Shown here: positions 47,504 to 59,662 of the stretch, piece by piece | How positions within the stretch are numbered: the stretch's first letter is position 1 | Layout of the letters: each line of letters starts with the position of its first letter | Assembly: GCF_018446385.1 (NCBI RefSeq) | Contig: NC_056003.1 | Coordinates: 20,581,198 to 20,645,197, forward strand | Length of the DNA: 64,000 nucleotides | Direction: 5' to 3' | DNA from: Zingiber officinale | Taxonomy: Eukaryota; Streptophyta; Magnoliopsida; Zingiberales; Zingiberaceae | Notes under the pieces: generated by a model | What the model was told of the DNA's origin: nothing | The model's database searches: none | Seen by the model: the letters and a program-made list of their open reading frames with translations, nothing else | Position numbers and translations under genes: made by a program

Positions 47504-49750
47504 CAAAGAGGCTCTTTCTTCCATTATTCATCAGACAATTGTTGGTGCTTCAATGAATTTTGGTACGCCATTATTGATCCTAACTAATGCTTTTATATTT
47601 GATCCAACCTCATTTCACTTGAAATAACTCTTCGAAAATTGGGATTGAAGAACTGAAATAGACATCCTATGGATTTATGACTTTTCATATTGAATCAGTC
47701 AAAAATACAAATCAATTACAAGTCTTCTACAATTTCATATGCATCAAATTGACCTTCCATTACCAACAGCAATTCTATCTAGAAATAGATAGAACTAGAT
47801 TTGAAGGATCTTTTACTTCCTAAGTTTCACACTGCACATTTCTATGATTAATATGACATGTTTTTTTTAGAAAATAATTTATATGTACATATAAAACAAA
47901 TTGCAACATAAGTTGGATTTATTGATTCATTTTTTCCTTTGGTATTTGGCTCATGTGGTTTTGACTAACTTAAGAAAAAAATTAGAAATTATCCTGATGG
48001 TAATTGATCAGTGATCAGACTTGAGTTCAGTGTTTTAATGTAATTTTATACTAAATATTATTTATTGGAACCTTTCAATTTAATGAGAAATTTGTTATTT
48101 TTTACATTTTTAAAACAATTTCCCCCCATCATATTTAAGCGCATAATTTTGATTTAAAACATTATTTATCAAGTTTGGTTATAGGGAAGCTTGGTTCAGG
48201 AATTTCTTGCGTTATTAGGAACCGAGCTGGGAATTTACTGAATTGTCGTAGTGAAGAACAATAAATGTAGTCTTAATTACAAACAAAAAAAAAGTTTAGT
48301 CTTCTTGATTAAGTGTTTCATTCAATCCACTTCTATAACATTGCACTCAATTGCAATGTACTTCAATTGAATTTTAAGCAAACTATTATCTGTGTTTTGT
48401 TCATGCACACATATATTTGCAAGAAATAATGGTTACACTTGTTTTTTTTTTTTTTTGTAAACAAGAGATGAAAGCTTGGCCCCTAAAGAGACCAAGAGAA
48501 GACGAGTAATAAAATGTTAGTGTTCTTAGAAATAGCTAACTGGTAGTTATTTTCCTTTTATCTTCCTATCTTGAGATCATCTATTGAGAATCATGATTAT
48601 AATAAGATTTGAGTTATTGCTAGGAATACTCGATCTATTGGATAAAATCTAGTCTAAGTTTCTCATCATGGAAGCCAAAATTAGGAATTTTCTCCTTTTT
48701 AATCTGATCTCCTATGTCCTATCATGTGTGTGTGTGTATTATCTTATCAGTGATTCGTAGTCTTTGCTTGCTCTGTTTACATATTATTAGTTTATTACTA
48801 GGGCATTTCTACTTCTTCCAGGTTTCTTATCATGGTTCCCTTCTTGTAGGATCCAATATCACCTTTACTATCCATGACCACCACCATTGCTGATCCAGAT
48901 GACCAATTTAATGAAACACTGCCCAGCTCTAGTTTGCAAGCTGCAAACAAAACTTGTGCCAGATCTTACTCCGAATGCATCAATAAAACCACAATACAAT
49001 ACCACTGGAATTGAGTTTACCTGTGATCAATTATCACTTATGTTAATTTATTAGAATGTAATGTTTCAGTCATCTCAAGTCTTCTAATGTAATGTAATGC
49101 AGCATGAACCGATGCAATACCTTAGCTAAGGTGTTTGACCTTTTTTCAATTATACTTTTTTTTTTATTTCTAACAATTTTATTTTGGACAAAACTTAAAA
49201 ATGATGTTTTTTGTATATTTTTTTATTTTAAAAATATATTTATTTTAGCATTGTTTTAATAGTTATATTATAGCTACTATAATCCATTAAGAGTGCTATT
49301 GTAGCATTTATATATAAAAATAAATGTTCTATGTATAATATTTTTAATTAAGTTAAATTTTTTAAAAAATTAACACATTGTAATAACTATGGTGTAACTA
49401 TATATTGTAATAGTTACTATGTGACTTACAATAACATCGAAATATTTTTACATAAAAAATAATTATAATAAATATATTTAAGGAGAATGTAAATTTATAA
49501 ATATTAGGTGAAATATAGATTTTAATATAATATAAGATAAGATGATATTAAAATTAAAATAATAATTAAAGATATTTATAGAATAATTCAAAGTGAAAAA
49601 AAAGAAGACAAGAGATCTTATCAAAATAAAATGTATTAAAAATAAATATAATAAGATATTAGTAAATAATGGAAAAATAAAAAAAAAAGGGTGAAAGAGG
49701 TATTTTTATCATTTTTTTAATAAATATTTAAGTAACTAACTTAGATAATT
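47504..49750. other. 3' UTR and AT-rich intergenic DNA
   Basis: After the EIF1AD-like stop this stretch has short TG repeats (about 48728) and T runs. No exon-like or RNA-gene-like sequence was recognised. Confidence 0.4.
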
Positions 49751-51275
49751 TAAGTAGGTCAAATGAGTATAGAAATTTAAATTTTTATTATAGAATTCAA
49801 ATTTCAGGAGTAGAATAAGCTTTAAATGAGATATATAATGGAAAAGTCGTTGGATCAAATGATATTTCGATAAATATATGGAAGTGCTTAGGGAAACAAG
49901 GTATTGAATGACTTACGAAATTATTTAACATGATATTGAAAATGAAAAAAAAATATATAATCAACGACGGATAAATACTCTAGTTCTCTTATATAAGAAT
50001 AAGGGACATATATAAAATTGAGGAAACTATAGGAGTATTAAACTAATGAGTCATACCATAAAATTTTGAAAAAAATTAATTGAAAAAAGATTAAGAAAGG
50101 AAACCATGGTGATTAAAAATTAATTTAGATTCATACTTGGAAGGTCAACGATAGAAGTTATATATTTTCTTAGATAATTAATTAAAAAATATCATGAGAA
50201 AAAAAAGATCTACACTTGGTATTCATTAACTTGAAAAAAAATATGATAAAATCTTAAGAGAAATTATATGTAGAATTCTAGAAAATAGAGCTATTAGCTT
50301 AACATATATTGAACTAATTAAGGATATGTACGAGGATATAATGACTAGAGTAAAAGACTTCATGCGAAGTAACTGAAGCATTTTCAATAAAAATAGGGTT
50401 ACATCAAAGATTAACTTTTAATCTCTATGTTTTTACACTAATTATGGATGAACTTACTACACACATTCAAGACACAATACCGTAGTACATGTTATTTGTA
50501 GATGATATTATTTTGGCAGATAAAATACGTGAAGGAGTAAATGTTAAACTAGAATCTTGACAAGAAACACTAGAAGGAAAAAGTTTTAAGGTTAGTAGAA
50601 TAAAGACAGAATATATGGAATTTAAGTTTAGCAATATTAGACATAATGAAACAATTGTTAAGATAGAAGATGACGAGTTACTCCGAACCAAAGGTTTTAG
50701 ATATTAGATTATTTTTACCAAATGATAGAGGAATTGAAAGAGATGTCTTATATAGAATACAAGCAGGATGGTTGAAATTGAGGAAAGCGTCGGATGTTTT
50801 ATGTGACCATAAAATACCTCTAAAATTAAAGAAATTTTTTACAAAATCACAGTTAGACTTGCTATGTTATATGGAGTTGAATGTTGACTATGACTCGAGC
50901 ACATGAGCAAAAGATGAGAGTTGCAGAGATGATGATGTTAAGATTAATGAGTGGACATACGAGAATGACAGAATAAGAAATAAGAGCATTAGAAAAAAAA
51001 TCAGAGTCGTTTCTATTGAGGAAAAACTCCGAGATACACGTTTAAGATGTTACGGATATGTACTTAAACGATCAATAAATACTATAGTTAGACGATATGA
51101 AATTATGACAAATACGTATATCAAACGAGGAAGGGGAAGACTAAAAAGAGTTGATTAGTAATAATAAAATAATATAAAGTATAAATGATAATATAATAGA
51201 AAATAGAATCCAATGACATAAAAGGATCTAAATAGTCGATCTCACCTACTAGGATAAGACTTGATTGTTATTATT
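49750..51275 (+). pseudogene. RTE-type LINE reverse transcriptase, 5'-truncated and decayed
   Basis: Plus-strand translation shows the usual order of a plant RTE-like LINE: NGKVVGSNDISINIWKCLGK (about 49840), RSIKLMSHTIKF (about 50035), FILGRSTIEVIYFLR (about 50130), the FADD-equivalent FVDDIILAD (about 50490), then HEQKMRVAEMMMLRLMSGH (about 50905) near the C-terminus. It ends in GATAAGACTTGATTG followed by a TTATTATTA tail at about 51275, the typical RTE 3' end. Many stops and frame changes break it. The endonuclease domain is absent, so the copy is 5'-truncated. Confidence 0.85.
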
Positions 51276-51803
51276 ATATTTTTAAAAGAAAAAAGGTACT
51301 ATTTTGATTATTTTAATAATTAAGTGTGATTTTTAATATTTGTCCGTTTATATATATATATATATATATAAAAGAGATTGATGGAAAGTAATATCGAATT
51401 TGGGGATGACTAATTTAGTTTTATAGAAGTAGCATCTTACGATTATACGCTCTATTTGAAAAAAAAAAAATATTACAAATATATCTAAATGAGGGATCAA
51501 TTATGGATGTTTGGGTAATAATTTAATACCCTTTCGTGTTTAATTTGTAATATAAGGTTATGCATTATGATACAACATCTTAGCTATGTCAGTAATATAT
51601 TTTTAGATTTTCAGTAATTTTATTTTTATATTTTTATAAGTAGCACCAAATTACTCTTATAGTTTCATCACAATTTTATTAATATCTTTTTTAAATCTTT
51701 GACAAGAATGTGTGGCCTGCAGTGCAATAATAGTGAAACTATATGGTGCATTTTGAAAATAAAAAAAAAATATGGGAGGGAGAATGAAATTTTTTTTGGA
51801 GTT
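51276..51803. other. AT-rich spacer with TA microsatellite
   Basis: A (TA)n run lies at about 51350-51370. The rest is AT-rich spacer leading into the promoter of the oxygenase-like gene. Confidence 0.5.
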
Positions 51804-51810
51804 TATAAAT
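51804..51810 (+). promoter_or_regulatory. TATA box of the oxygenase-like gene
   Basis: TATAAAT lies 147 bp before the start codon. It follows a long AT-rich spacer and precedes a GC-richer leader, a reasonable core promoter with initiation near 51835. Confidence 0.55.
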
Positions 51811-51950
51811 AGCCATCACACGTCAGCAACTGCTCACTCCATCTGCACCGTCCATCGAAAAAATTAGAAAGCTGCAATTTGTGATCGAGGAGTTCAAACT
51901 TGTTCGCCCTCTCGCTTTGGCTTCTTTGGGCTTCGAGTTCGGTGGTTGTG

Positions 51951-54145
51951 ATGGCGACGGCCTCGGCGAAGGGCGCGCGCAACCACCAGAGATTCTGCGC
52001 GCCGCCTCCGTCCCCGATCGCAACAGGCAAGGGGCTGCGGTCTGCCGCCGCCGACGATCGCGTTCTCTCCGACTTCCTCGACGTTTCGCTCCGCGTCCCC
52101 GATCTTTCCCTCCCGCTGTCCCACTTCCCCTCGAAGTCGCCGGTTAAGGTTCCGGCAGAGGTCGATCTTGACGCCCTAGTGTCCGGAGATGAATGCGCGG
52201 TCCGAGGAGTGCTCGACGCTGCCGCGGAGATCGGGGCGGTGTGCGTGGTCGGAGGCGAGGCATTGGGCGAGAATGTGAGGGCCGCGATCGAGGTGGGCAA
52301 GGGGGTATTCGAGACTCGGGATGGCGAGACTTCGAGGCCGGATCTTCACAAGAAGTGGTTCGGGCGGAGGGATGGAATCGTGGATGAGTTCATTTGGTAC
52401 CGAATGCGGAGCCTGGAGATGGAGCGGCTTCTGCAGCGGACCTGGCCTGAATCGTATTGGGCCCTTAGGTATGTTCTAATCAGAGACATTTTGTCTTCCT
52501 CCTACCTAAAAATGTTCATTTTCTTCCCTTTTTGAGATTATCAACTTGGATCGGTGCTGTAGGCCTAATAATTCAACAGCCTCCCAAAATCTGAGTTCCA
52601 TCATGTTTTGCAGACTTACAAATTGTAATTCCTTCTCCAAGTTACGCGTGTTGTTCAATACCCTAAAAAAATCAAACAGGAAAAAAGTAGCTAGTTGTTC
52701 GTTGATTCATGTCAGAAATCAAAAGTTTTTGCGAGATTTAAATTATAGCTGATCGGCTTATGGATTTGAATTTGGAAGGGAGTTCTACATGCGATGGCTG
52801 TTTGACAATGCACCAACCTATAGAGATCTTGGTTTATTTACTGGCTTCATCTTCACTTCCACTTCCAATGACTAAGCATGCTTCACATGACAAGTTTTTG
52901 CTAAAAAATCAAATTTGCTTCACTATGATTTGTTCCCAAATTCTGATTATAGTCTTAATAGGCACATTGCATCCGTAATTCCTTCTTATTGTTTCTTTTG
53001 TGCATATCTAAGCATGCCAGATAGCTCTTTAAACTTTGGTTTGAAAACTTTGGTGAACTTTTGCAAATTGCCGACAACAGATTCTTTGTTGTTGGCAATG
53101 TGTATCGTTTAATTGAATTTGTGTTGTAGATTACATTGCTTGAGGTTTGACAAGGAAAACACAGTGCTGCTAAAAGAGAATCGATTTCAACTGGATTTTT
53201 CTTTTTCTGCCAATATGAAATTTATACATACATGTATAGAGGCATGCACACGATAAGATAAAAATTGAATAATCAAGGCCGTGATAGTTCAAAGTTCAAA
53301 CATCAAAGAATCTGATCAACATGCACTGAATTTCTATTAACTTTCTCCTGAGTTATTTTTTTCCCCTGTTAATTTTTGACTTTGTATGAAGTTATATAGA
53401 CTTGACCCTGCCAAGCATTGCAAGGAAAAGCTTATTACTACCAAAATGAATTCCAGAAATCTAATTCTTTCATATTTTGATTTGAGACATAAATTTGCAA
53501 TGGCATTACTCTTTTCAGAGATAAAATGGAGTCTGTTGCCACAAGGCTAGAGACTATTGCGGAGTGCATTGCATGCATTCTTTCTGAGCATGCCACAAGT
53601 CAAGCACCGTCGAAAAGAATTCGCGAGGCTCAATCAGCACTCTATCTGAGAAAGCAAAAATTGCCTTATGGGAGAAATAACACAAGGGAGTCGGCCCACA
53701 CCAGTTCACATCATCGTCATGCTTTGAATCTCAACATTTGTGGGGATAACCATGAATTCTGCATCCGTCATCCAGAAGGCTCTGCGATTATCATGTTGCC
53801 CGCGGGTGGCATTCTAGTTACGATCAGTAAAAGACTTCAGGTAAGATTTTCTTGTATCGGTAGGAAAACCATAGCCAAAGTAGGTCGTAGAATTGTTAGT
53901 TGAAGTAGCTTAATTCTGTGATTCAGGAATTTTACAATGGAGAGTTTAAGAGTGCCTCAGCAGAAGCACTTTTTCAGCCAGCAGACGATCTCTTTGCTTC
54001 ATTCTCGCTTGAATACATGTGCTCTCCATTAGCTTTGTCTCATGCACCAGACGATGGGACCAGGACAATTTCATTAAGTGATCAGTTGTTAATGGCACTT
54101 GTTCTTATTATATTGTGCCACCTCTGGACCAGTGTGTTCTCCTAG
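51951..54145 (+). CDS. 2OG-Fe(II)-oxygenase-like protein, probably inactive, with hydrophobic C-terminus
   Basis: Three exons (51951-52468, 53519-53840, 53927-54145) join in frame to 352 aa. The start is the first ATG, in MATASAKGARNHQ; nothing longer is supported upstream. The N-terminal half fits the DIOX_N-type fold (EVDLDALVSGD, VRGVLDAAAEIGAVCVVGG). The C-terminal half fits the jelly-roll domain of plant dioxygenases (LNICGDNHEFCIRHPEGS, LPAGGILVTISKRLQEFYNGEFKSASAEAL). In active enzymes these places carry an HxD motif, a second His (HRV) and an Arg (RxS). Here the second His place reads SASAEAL and no HxD or RxS is evident. The last 20 or so residues (LLMALVLIILCHLW) look like a membrane anchor. 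The exact function is not known. Convergent with the PIFI-like gene, 281 bp apart. Confidence 0.75.
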
Positions 54146-54426
54146 TACATACCATTCCCATGGTGTTTTAATTTCTTTCTTTTTTTAAAAAAAAAAAAAG
54201 TTAGGAAAGTGGTTTATCGTCCACCTTTGGCTTCATATGGAGAAGCAGGATAGATTTTCATGTATCAGCCTTACATCTTGAAAATTTGACAGCGTCAGAA
54301 CTTTTGATTTTGAGCTTGGTTGTTTAAAACTTTTACATTTGTAAAGCTTATCTAGTTAATCAATAAACTTGATAAACTGTATAATCTATTAACTATTCAA
54401 TTTCCATGAATTCTCAAGATCCATCC

Positions 54427-55167
54427 TCAACTGGAGGAGAAAAACCTGGAGAAAAAATTGGAGGGTTTTGATTTCTCCTGCAGGCACGCGACATGAGCAT
54501 ACCTCCCGAGTTTGTCCACTTGCCTCGGCTCTCCCCTCGTGTCTTTCTTGCACACCTTGCAGGTCTTGTCCACCCAACCTTCCTCCACGTACTGCCCTTC
54601 CACTGCATACGCACGACAAATGCAACGAAGGATATATACAAAGATCAGTTTGTTTATGTCCCCTAAAACCCCAAACCCTTATACTTTACTGAAGTTAGGG
54701 GCCTCCGAAGTTTACCATCGACGTAGGACTTGAAGAAATCCTTGTAAGTGCCTCCGATTTTTCTCCTCAAAGCTCCGTACTGCATGATTAGCGAGATAGA
54801 TTAATGTAACCCTCTACTGAAATATTTAGTTAATTAATTAATACTTAATTACCTGTTCCCTGTTCATCTTCTTGCCGGATTGGGTGGCCTCCCTGGCCTC
54901 CTCCAGTAGCATGGCGTCCTTCGTGGACCTGACCTGGGAGAAGTCGAGGGCTTCCGTGATGCTCCCGAGCAACGACTGCTTGCTCTTGCTCTCGCTCTTG
55001 CTCTTGCCCGCTTCCTTCTCCCCTGCTGCATCCGCCGCTGCACGGGCTAGGGCGAGCCGGGCAGCAGGGATCCTAGTCGGCTTCAAGGTCATGGCGTAGT
55101 TGCTGCATGATGATCTCAGGGATGGAGGGGAGCAGTTGTGGGACGAGGACAGTGGAAGAGTCCTCAT
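54427..55167 (-). CDS. PIFI-like chloroplast protein, 3 exons
   Basis: Exons on the minus strand: 55167-54853, 54779-54716, 54602-54427. They join in frame to 184 aa ending with TGA. The N-terminus (MRTLPLSSSHNCSPPSLRSS) is Ser-rich without acidic residues, like a chloroplast transit peptide. The conserved part reads LLEEAREATQSGKKMNREQ, YGALRRKIGGTYKDFFKSYV, EGQYVEEGWVDKTCKVCKKD, RQVDKLGRYAHVACLQ, with Cys141 and Cys144 in a CxxC pair and a further Cys in HVACLQ. This matches my memory of PIFI (post-illumination chlorophyll fluorescence increase), a stromal protein needed for NDH-linked chlororespiration in Arabidopsis. The name rests on recall and could be a related NDH-associated protein. 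Confidence 0.7.
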
Positions 55168-55224
55168 CGTCGTCGGCCTTCGTTACTGCTCTGCACAGGG
55201 AGAGAAGGAACGCAACGCTTGATG

Positions 55225-55232
55225 TATTTATA
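55225..55232 (-). promoter_or_regulatory. TATA box of the PIFI-like gene
   Basis: The minus strand reads TATAAATA about 60 bp upstream of the start codon, which would give a short leader of about 30 nt. Confidence 0.6.
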
Positions 55233-55494
55233 ATGGCGGTGGCTCAGAGGGTAGGGAAGAAGATGACGGATTGGATGGGCGCCATGGAAATGGGAGTTTG
55301 AGTTGTGGTGGGTGAAGGAGGACGTGGCGTTTTGTTTAACCGGTCGAAGTAGAGGAGGTGGGGTGAGAGACGGAGGGAAATATCTGGCTCGCATTAGAAA
55401 GAAGAGGATCAACTAGTTGTAATTATAAACGTGGTTCGATCATAATTGGATGAATTTTTTTTTTGTATGTTCGTTTACGAAATTATAATTTAAA

Positions 55495-55717
55495 GAGTAT
55501 TTAGTTAAATGATGAGAATGATTATAGGTATGAATTTGATAGTAGAATGGAATGGAAATAAGAATGAAAATGAAACTCATCAAGTTATATGAGTTTGGTT
55601 GTTTCCCATAAATCTAGTAATCATTCCTAAAATATCATTCCCAAACTCATAATCCAAATACTATCTTTTATTATCATTCCATTCCATCATTCCCAAACTC
55701 ATCAACCAAACATCCTC
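55495..55717. mobile_element. Tourist/Harbinger-like MITE
   Basis: The ends GAGTATTTAGTTAAATGATG and CATCATTCCC...AACCAAACATCCTC are imperfect inverted repeats. The flanks are TAAA on both sides (55491-55494 and 55718-55721), compatible with a TAA target duplication. The interior ATTCCCAAACTCAT / ATGAGTTTGG strings extend the complementarity. It lies about 330 bp upstream of the PIFI-like start. Confidence 0.6.
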
Positions 55718-55721
55718 TAAA

Positions 55722-56899
55722 TCAAACAGATGGCCGAAGATTATCTGGAGACTGTGGGCAAGTGGTTAGATTATCAAGCACCGAGCGAGGAACAACCTTT
55801 AATCATCTATCCTAATCTAAACCATAATTTAAAGGGACGATAACAATTAATTATGATATCATCGCGATCATAATCAGATTTTAATTATATGTGATAGATC
55901 CACTAGTCACGTTTTTTGGACCAAGATCTGCTGGCCCTAGGGTCGTGATGACGTGCTGACAAACATCTGTTTTTAATTAATCAAAGGTAAGATTTGAATA
56001 TCTGATAAAAAATAAATAACGTTACATGGGTGTTTTGTAGTGGTAAAGTGTTTAATAGTTTACATAATTACTGATAATTTGAATGTTAATTAGTTACTGC
56101 ACACGATAAGATATTTGTTTCTATTGTGAAATAAAAATTTTAAGACGTTATTTGATGAACAAATCAGGAAAGAAAGAGCCTCCATCACAAGTTAGTTGAG
56201 TTAAAGATTGATCATACACCATGAGAAGCCTCTTTGTAGTTGTCCAAGTTGGTGAGATCAAAGAGCAACATCTATATAGTCAAATTATAAAGTAGATGAT
56301 TTTTTTATATATAATTTAGATAGGTAGATTTTGTCTATTAATTTTAGAGATAGATGATTTTTTTTAATTTATCTAGTAAATTTGGAACAACTATGTAAAG
56401 TTAGAGCATCCACACTAGATTATGTAAAATCAATTATTACAATAAATTTTATATTTTTTATTAAAATATCATTTAAATCATATTCCCTTTCAATTCCAAA
56501 AATTTAAATTTATGTTATAGTACTTCTATAATTATAAAGAACTAAACTATCTAAACTACTAATAAAATAATATTTTTTTAATCTCTCTCTTTTTTTTTCC
56601 GTGTCTCTAGCCCATTAAACTCTCTACTATTACAAATATCTTACTAATTTATTAAGAATCTCATTCTTTACTAACTAATTTTAGTGAAATCCAAAATGAA
56701 AGTACGTAAATGTCCTTTTTGTTATAAAATAATTCTAAGATTTATTAGTAATTTTCATAAATACATCAATCAGTGATCTAAAGTTCGAGACTCAGCTACA
56801 GCGTATTATTGAGAATTTTTCTCATTAATCAATTAGAAATCTAAAGTTCTCTTTAGTCTTATATTTTAGAATTAGCAACATTATGAGCAAAGAAGCTTC
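55722..56899. other. AT-rich intergenic DNA
   Basis: No genes or RNA elements were recognised apart from the TATA-like motif just before the U2-like copies. Confidence 0.4.
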
Positions 56900-56907
56900 T
56901 ATAAATA
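56900..56907 (+). promoter_or_regulatory. TATA-like box upstream of U2-like sequence
   Basis: TATAAATA lies about 30 bp before the U2-like 5' end, the spacing of plant snRNA promoters. No upstream sequence element of the RTCCCACATCG type was found near -70, so the promoter seems incomplete. Confidence 0.45.
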
Positions 56908-56932
56908 TTTTGAGTCGGTGATGTTAAAAAAT

Positions 56933-57070
56933 ATACTTTTCTCAACTTTTTAGCTAAGATCAAGTATGATATTAAATTAATTTTTTTATAAAGGAGAATA
57001 TGTTACAATAGCTTGCTGCTGGGATTCTCGAGTGTCACCCTAGCACTGTACTATTGCATGGGTTTGGCGT
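56933..57070 (+). pseudogene. U2 snRNA-like pseudogene 1
   Basis: It starts ATACTTTTCTCAACTTTTTAG and continues CTAAGATCAAGT, then jumps to GATATTAAATTAATTTTTTT (Sm-site region) and on to GAGTGTCACCCTAGCACTG and GGGTTTGGCG. These are the 5' end, branch-point-side stem, Sm region and 3' stem-loops of plant U2 in order. The internal part holding the branch-site-pairing sequence (GTAGTATCTGTTC) is missing, so it is not functional. Confidence 0.75.
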
Positions 57071-57078
57071 ATCCTTAC

Positions 57079-57187
57079 CAAATTTTTGAGCGGCCTTTTG
57101 GCTAAGATTAAATGTAGTATTTGTTCTTATCAATTTAATATTTGATATAAAATATTAAATTAATTTTTTATGAAGGAAAGTACGTTA
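57079..57187 (+). pseudogene. U2 snRNA-like pseudogene 2
   Basis: It begins near AAATTTTTGAGCGGCCTTTT and keeps GGCTAAGATTAAATGTAGTA, TTTGTTCTTATCAATTTAAT and TTTGATATAAA. So it retains the branch-site-pairing region with one or two substitutions, then runs into the ATTAAATTAATTTTTT Sm-type stretch. The 3' stem-loops are not recognisable. It follows copy 1 within about 10 bp. Confidence 0.7.
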
Positions 57188-57934
57188 CCAGCATGTTCAC
57201 GTATTATTTTACACACGCAACCAGGTATGGAGCCATGTATAACTTTGGTGGGGCAGTTATATATATATATATTAAAAATTAAATATGTTAGTACTAACCA
57301 TAGTACCAATTATGAGATAATTGTAAAGGACTAAATTTTGTATCATATTCTATTATTAATAAAAGGTAAAGTTGGTTATTATATTTGTTTCAATTCAGTA
57401 TCGATTGAATAAGTATAATAATATCCTTGGGTAGTAGGCTCTTATCTACAGCATAACAATTGGTTGAATTAATAGTGAGATATTGTAGATATACATAGAA
57501 CACTACTCTTAACTCTTCCTAGTCAAGTATTAATATACAATGACAATATTAATGCGTTGAGATTAGCATGTAGGTCGACGGATGACTTAATCTCACAAGT
57601 CATGAATATGAGATATCAGGTCGACACATGTGTATATATTAGAGAATATATATTGAATGACCCGCCATAAGAATGTTTCATGGATCGTTATATGAGTGTA
57701 CATAAACATTCTCATGTGAGTATTGGTATGAATAGTGCTTAGACCTGAAATCACTACGGTTCCTTGCATAAGGAGTTGTGTACTTTGGTATCGACAAACG
57801 TCACCTGTAACAAGGTGGATAATAAAGTCATCACTGGTATGCAATGAATTATGGAGAGGGATGTGAGTGATGTAGATGAGATATATCCCTTCCATATGAC
57901 GGAAGCGATATCTGTGGGCCCCTTGATTAGTAGG

Positions 57935-59650
57935 CAGGGGCGGACCGACTGGGGGGCTGAGGGAGGCTTCAGCCCCCCCCCCCCCCCAGCTTGGCTGCCG
58001 TCCACTAGACATCACTGGACGGCAAGAAATTTTCCGCACAAAGGAAGAGGATGAGGAGGCTTCAGCCTCCCCCACCTGGACGGCTGGACGCCGGCTCGCC
58101 GCCCACTGCCATTGTTGGACGCCGGTGTAGCCATGTAGCGGTGTAGCCAGCGCAGACACGCAGTGCACTGCCACTGCAGAGAAGACGAAGGCACGAAGCG
58201 TTTTATTTTTTTTTCATTTCCTTACCAATTCTAATTAAAGCAGAGTGGGGCCCAAAGTCAAATAAATAAAATAATAAAAAATCAAAAAACATTAAACCGG
58301 ACTGTAACTTTGTAAATTGTAAATATGTTTTTTTATTCTTTAGCCCCAATCCATTGCTGCAGTGCTGCTGCTCCGCATTTCGCAGACGGCGGAAACCTCA
58401 AACCCTAACTCCCTGACTTCTTAAGTTCTTCCTCCTCTCCGGCTCTCCCATAGGCCACAGTCCCACTCCCACTCAACTCTCCTCCAACTCCAAGGCTCTA
58501 GACTCTAGAGTCTAAGGAGCAAGGCTCCAAGCCTCCAACTCGCGGTCTCTCTCGCGAACAGCCAGGTAGCAACTGCAAGCGCCAGGCGGCGACGCCGACG
58601 CCAACAGTAGTCTGAACTCTGAAGTCTCCATTCTCCAACCAGCAACCTGCAAGGTTGCAACCAAGTCTCTAAGACTCTAACTCGAAGGCTCCAAGCTCCA
58701 ACATCATTTTTTCATAAGGTTAGAACTTAGATTTGCTATGTTTTAACTTTTTTTTATTATTTGATTTTTTTTGGAAATGTACAGTCTACAGAATACCATA
58801 TTACAATTTACCATTATAGTTTAGTTTTCTATTAGATTGATAGTTTTCCATTATTATTTATTTTATTTTTTTATAAAATATATAGAATTACATTTGTAGT
58901 TTAGACTGTTTAGTTTTCCATGAGTATTCTATTAGATTGGTAGAATGGTAGTGGTACGGTACTGTGGTAGTTTATTAAAGTTTTAGTTCAACATATATTT
59001 TTCCATTACATTTGTAGTTGTCCATTACATAATTTATTTTTAGTTATTTATTTGTGTAGGATATGGAGAGATTTTTTAAACGAACTCATAGTTCCGGCTC
59101 TAGCTCCTCTAATGAGCTAAATGTTATTGAACAAGTAGAAAATTAATCCCGTGTAGAATTAAATTTGGATGATATTGTTAGTGATCCAGGATTACGAAAA
59201 CCAATTGAAGAATTTGATATTACTATTCGAGATCAAGCTCGAAGAGAGTATGCGCTCCAAGGGCCTTGTCAACCAAATGGTCATGTGTATCCGAAAATAA
59301 ATTTTGGTAATCAAGAAAGAAGTTTTCAAAGAACTTGGTATAAAAAATATACATGGCTAGAGTATAACATATCAAAAGATGCTGCATTTTGTTTTTAGTG
59401 TTATCTTTTCAAACCTTTAAATAAAGAAAATGTAGATAATGCCTTTATAAAAGATGGATACAACAATTGGAAAAGGGCATTAGAAAGATTCAATCGTCAT
59501 ATGGGGACTGTGAATAGTTGTCACAATGAAGCTAGAATACAATTTGAGGCTTTTCAAGATCAAAGGCATAGTGTGGGGAATATTTTACGAGTACATAGTC
59601 GCGATATGGAAATTGATTATCCACTACAAGAAATTTTAGATTTAACCACA
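57935..59650 (+). pseudogene. TTF-type hAT transposase element, 5' part
   Basis: It begins with the hAT terminus CAGGGGCGGACCGACTGG, followed by GGCTTCAGCC-rich and poly-C DNA and a leader with an apparent intron ending TTGTGTAG at about 59059. The ORF starts at 59062 (MERFFKRTHSSGSSSSNEL). Translation continues with YALQGPCQPNGHVYPKINFG, RSFQRTWYKKYTWLEYNIS and KDAAFCF, the TTF-type zinc finger, then WKRALERFNRHMGTVNSCHN. In-frame stops occur early (for example after FCF at about 59397), so it is a pseudogene. It breaks off at about 59650, where a palindromic repeat array starts. The core and C-terminal domains are absent from the window. Confidence 0.75.
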
Positions 59651-59662
59651 CTTAATAGACAA

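Noticed and set aside
57593-58174. 193-codon minus-strand frame
   Set aside because: It crosses the 5' terminus and poly-C stretch of the hAT element and has no known domain, consistent with chance.
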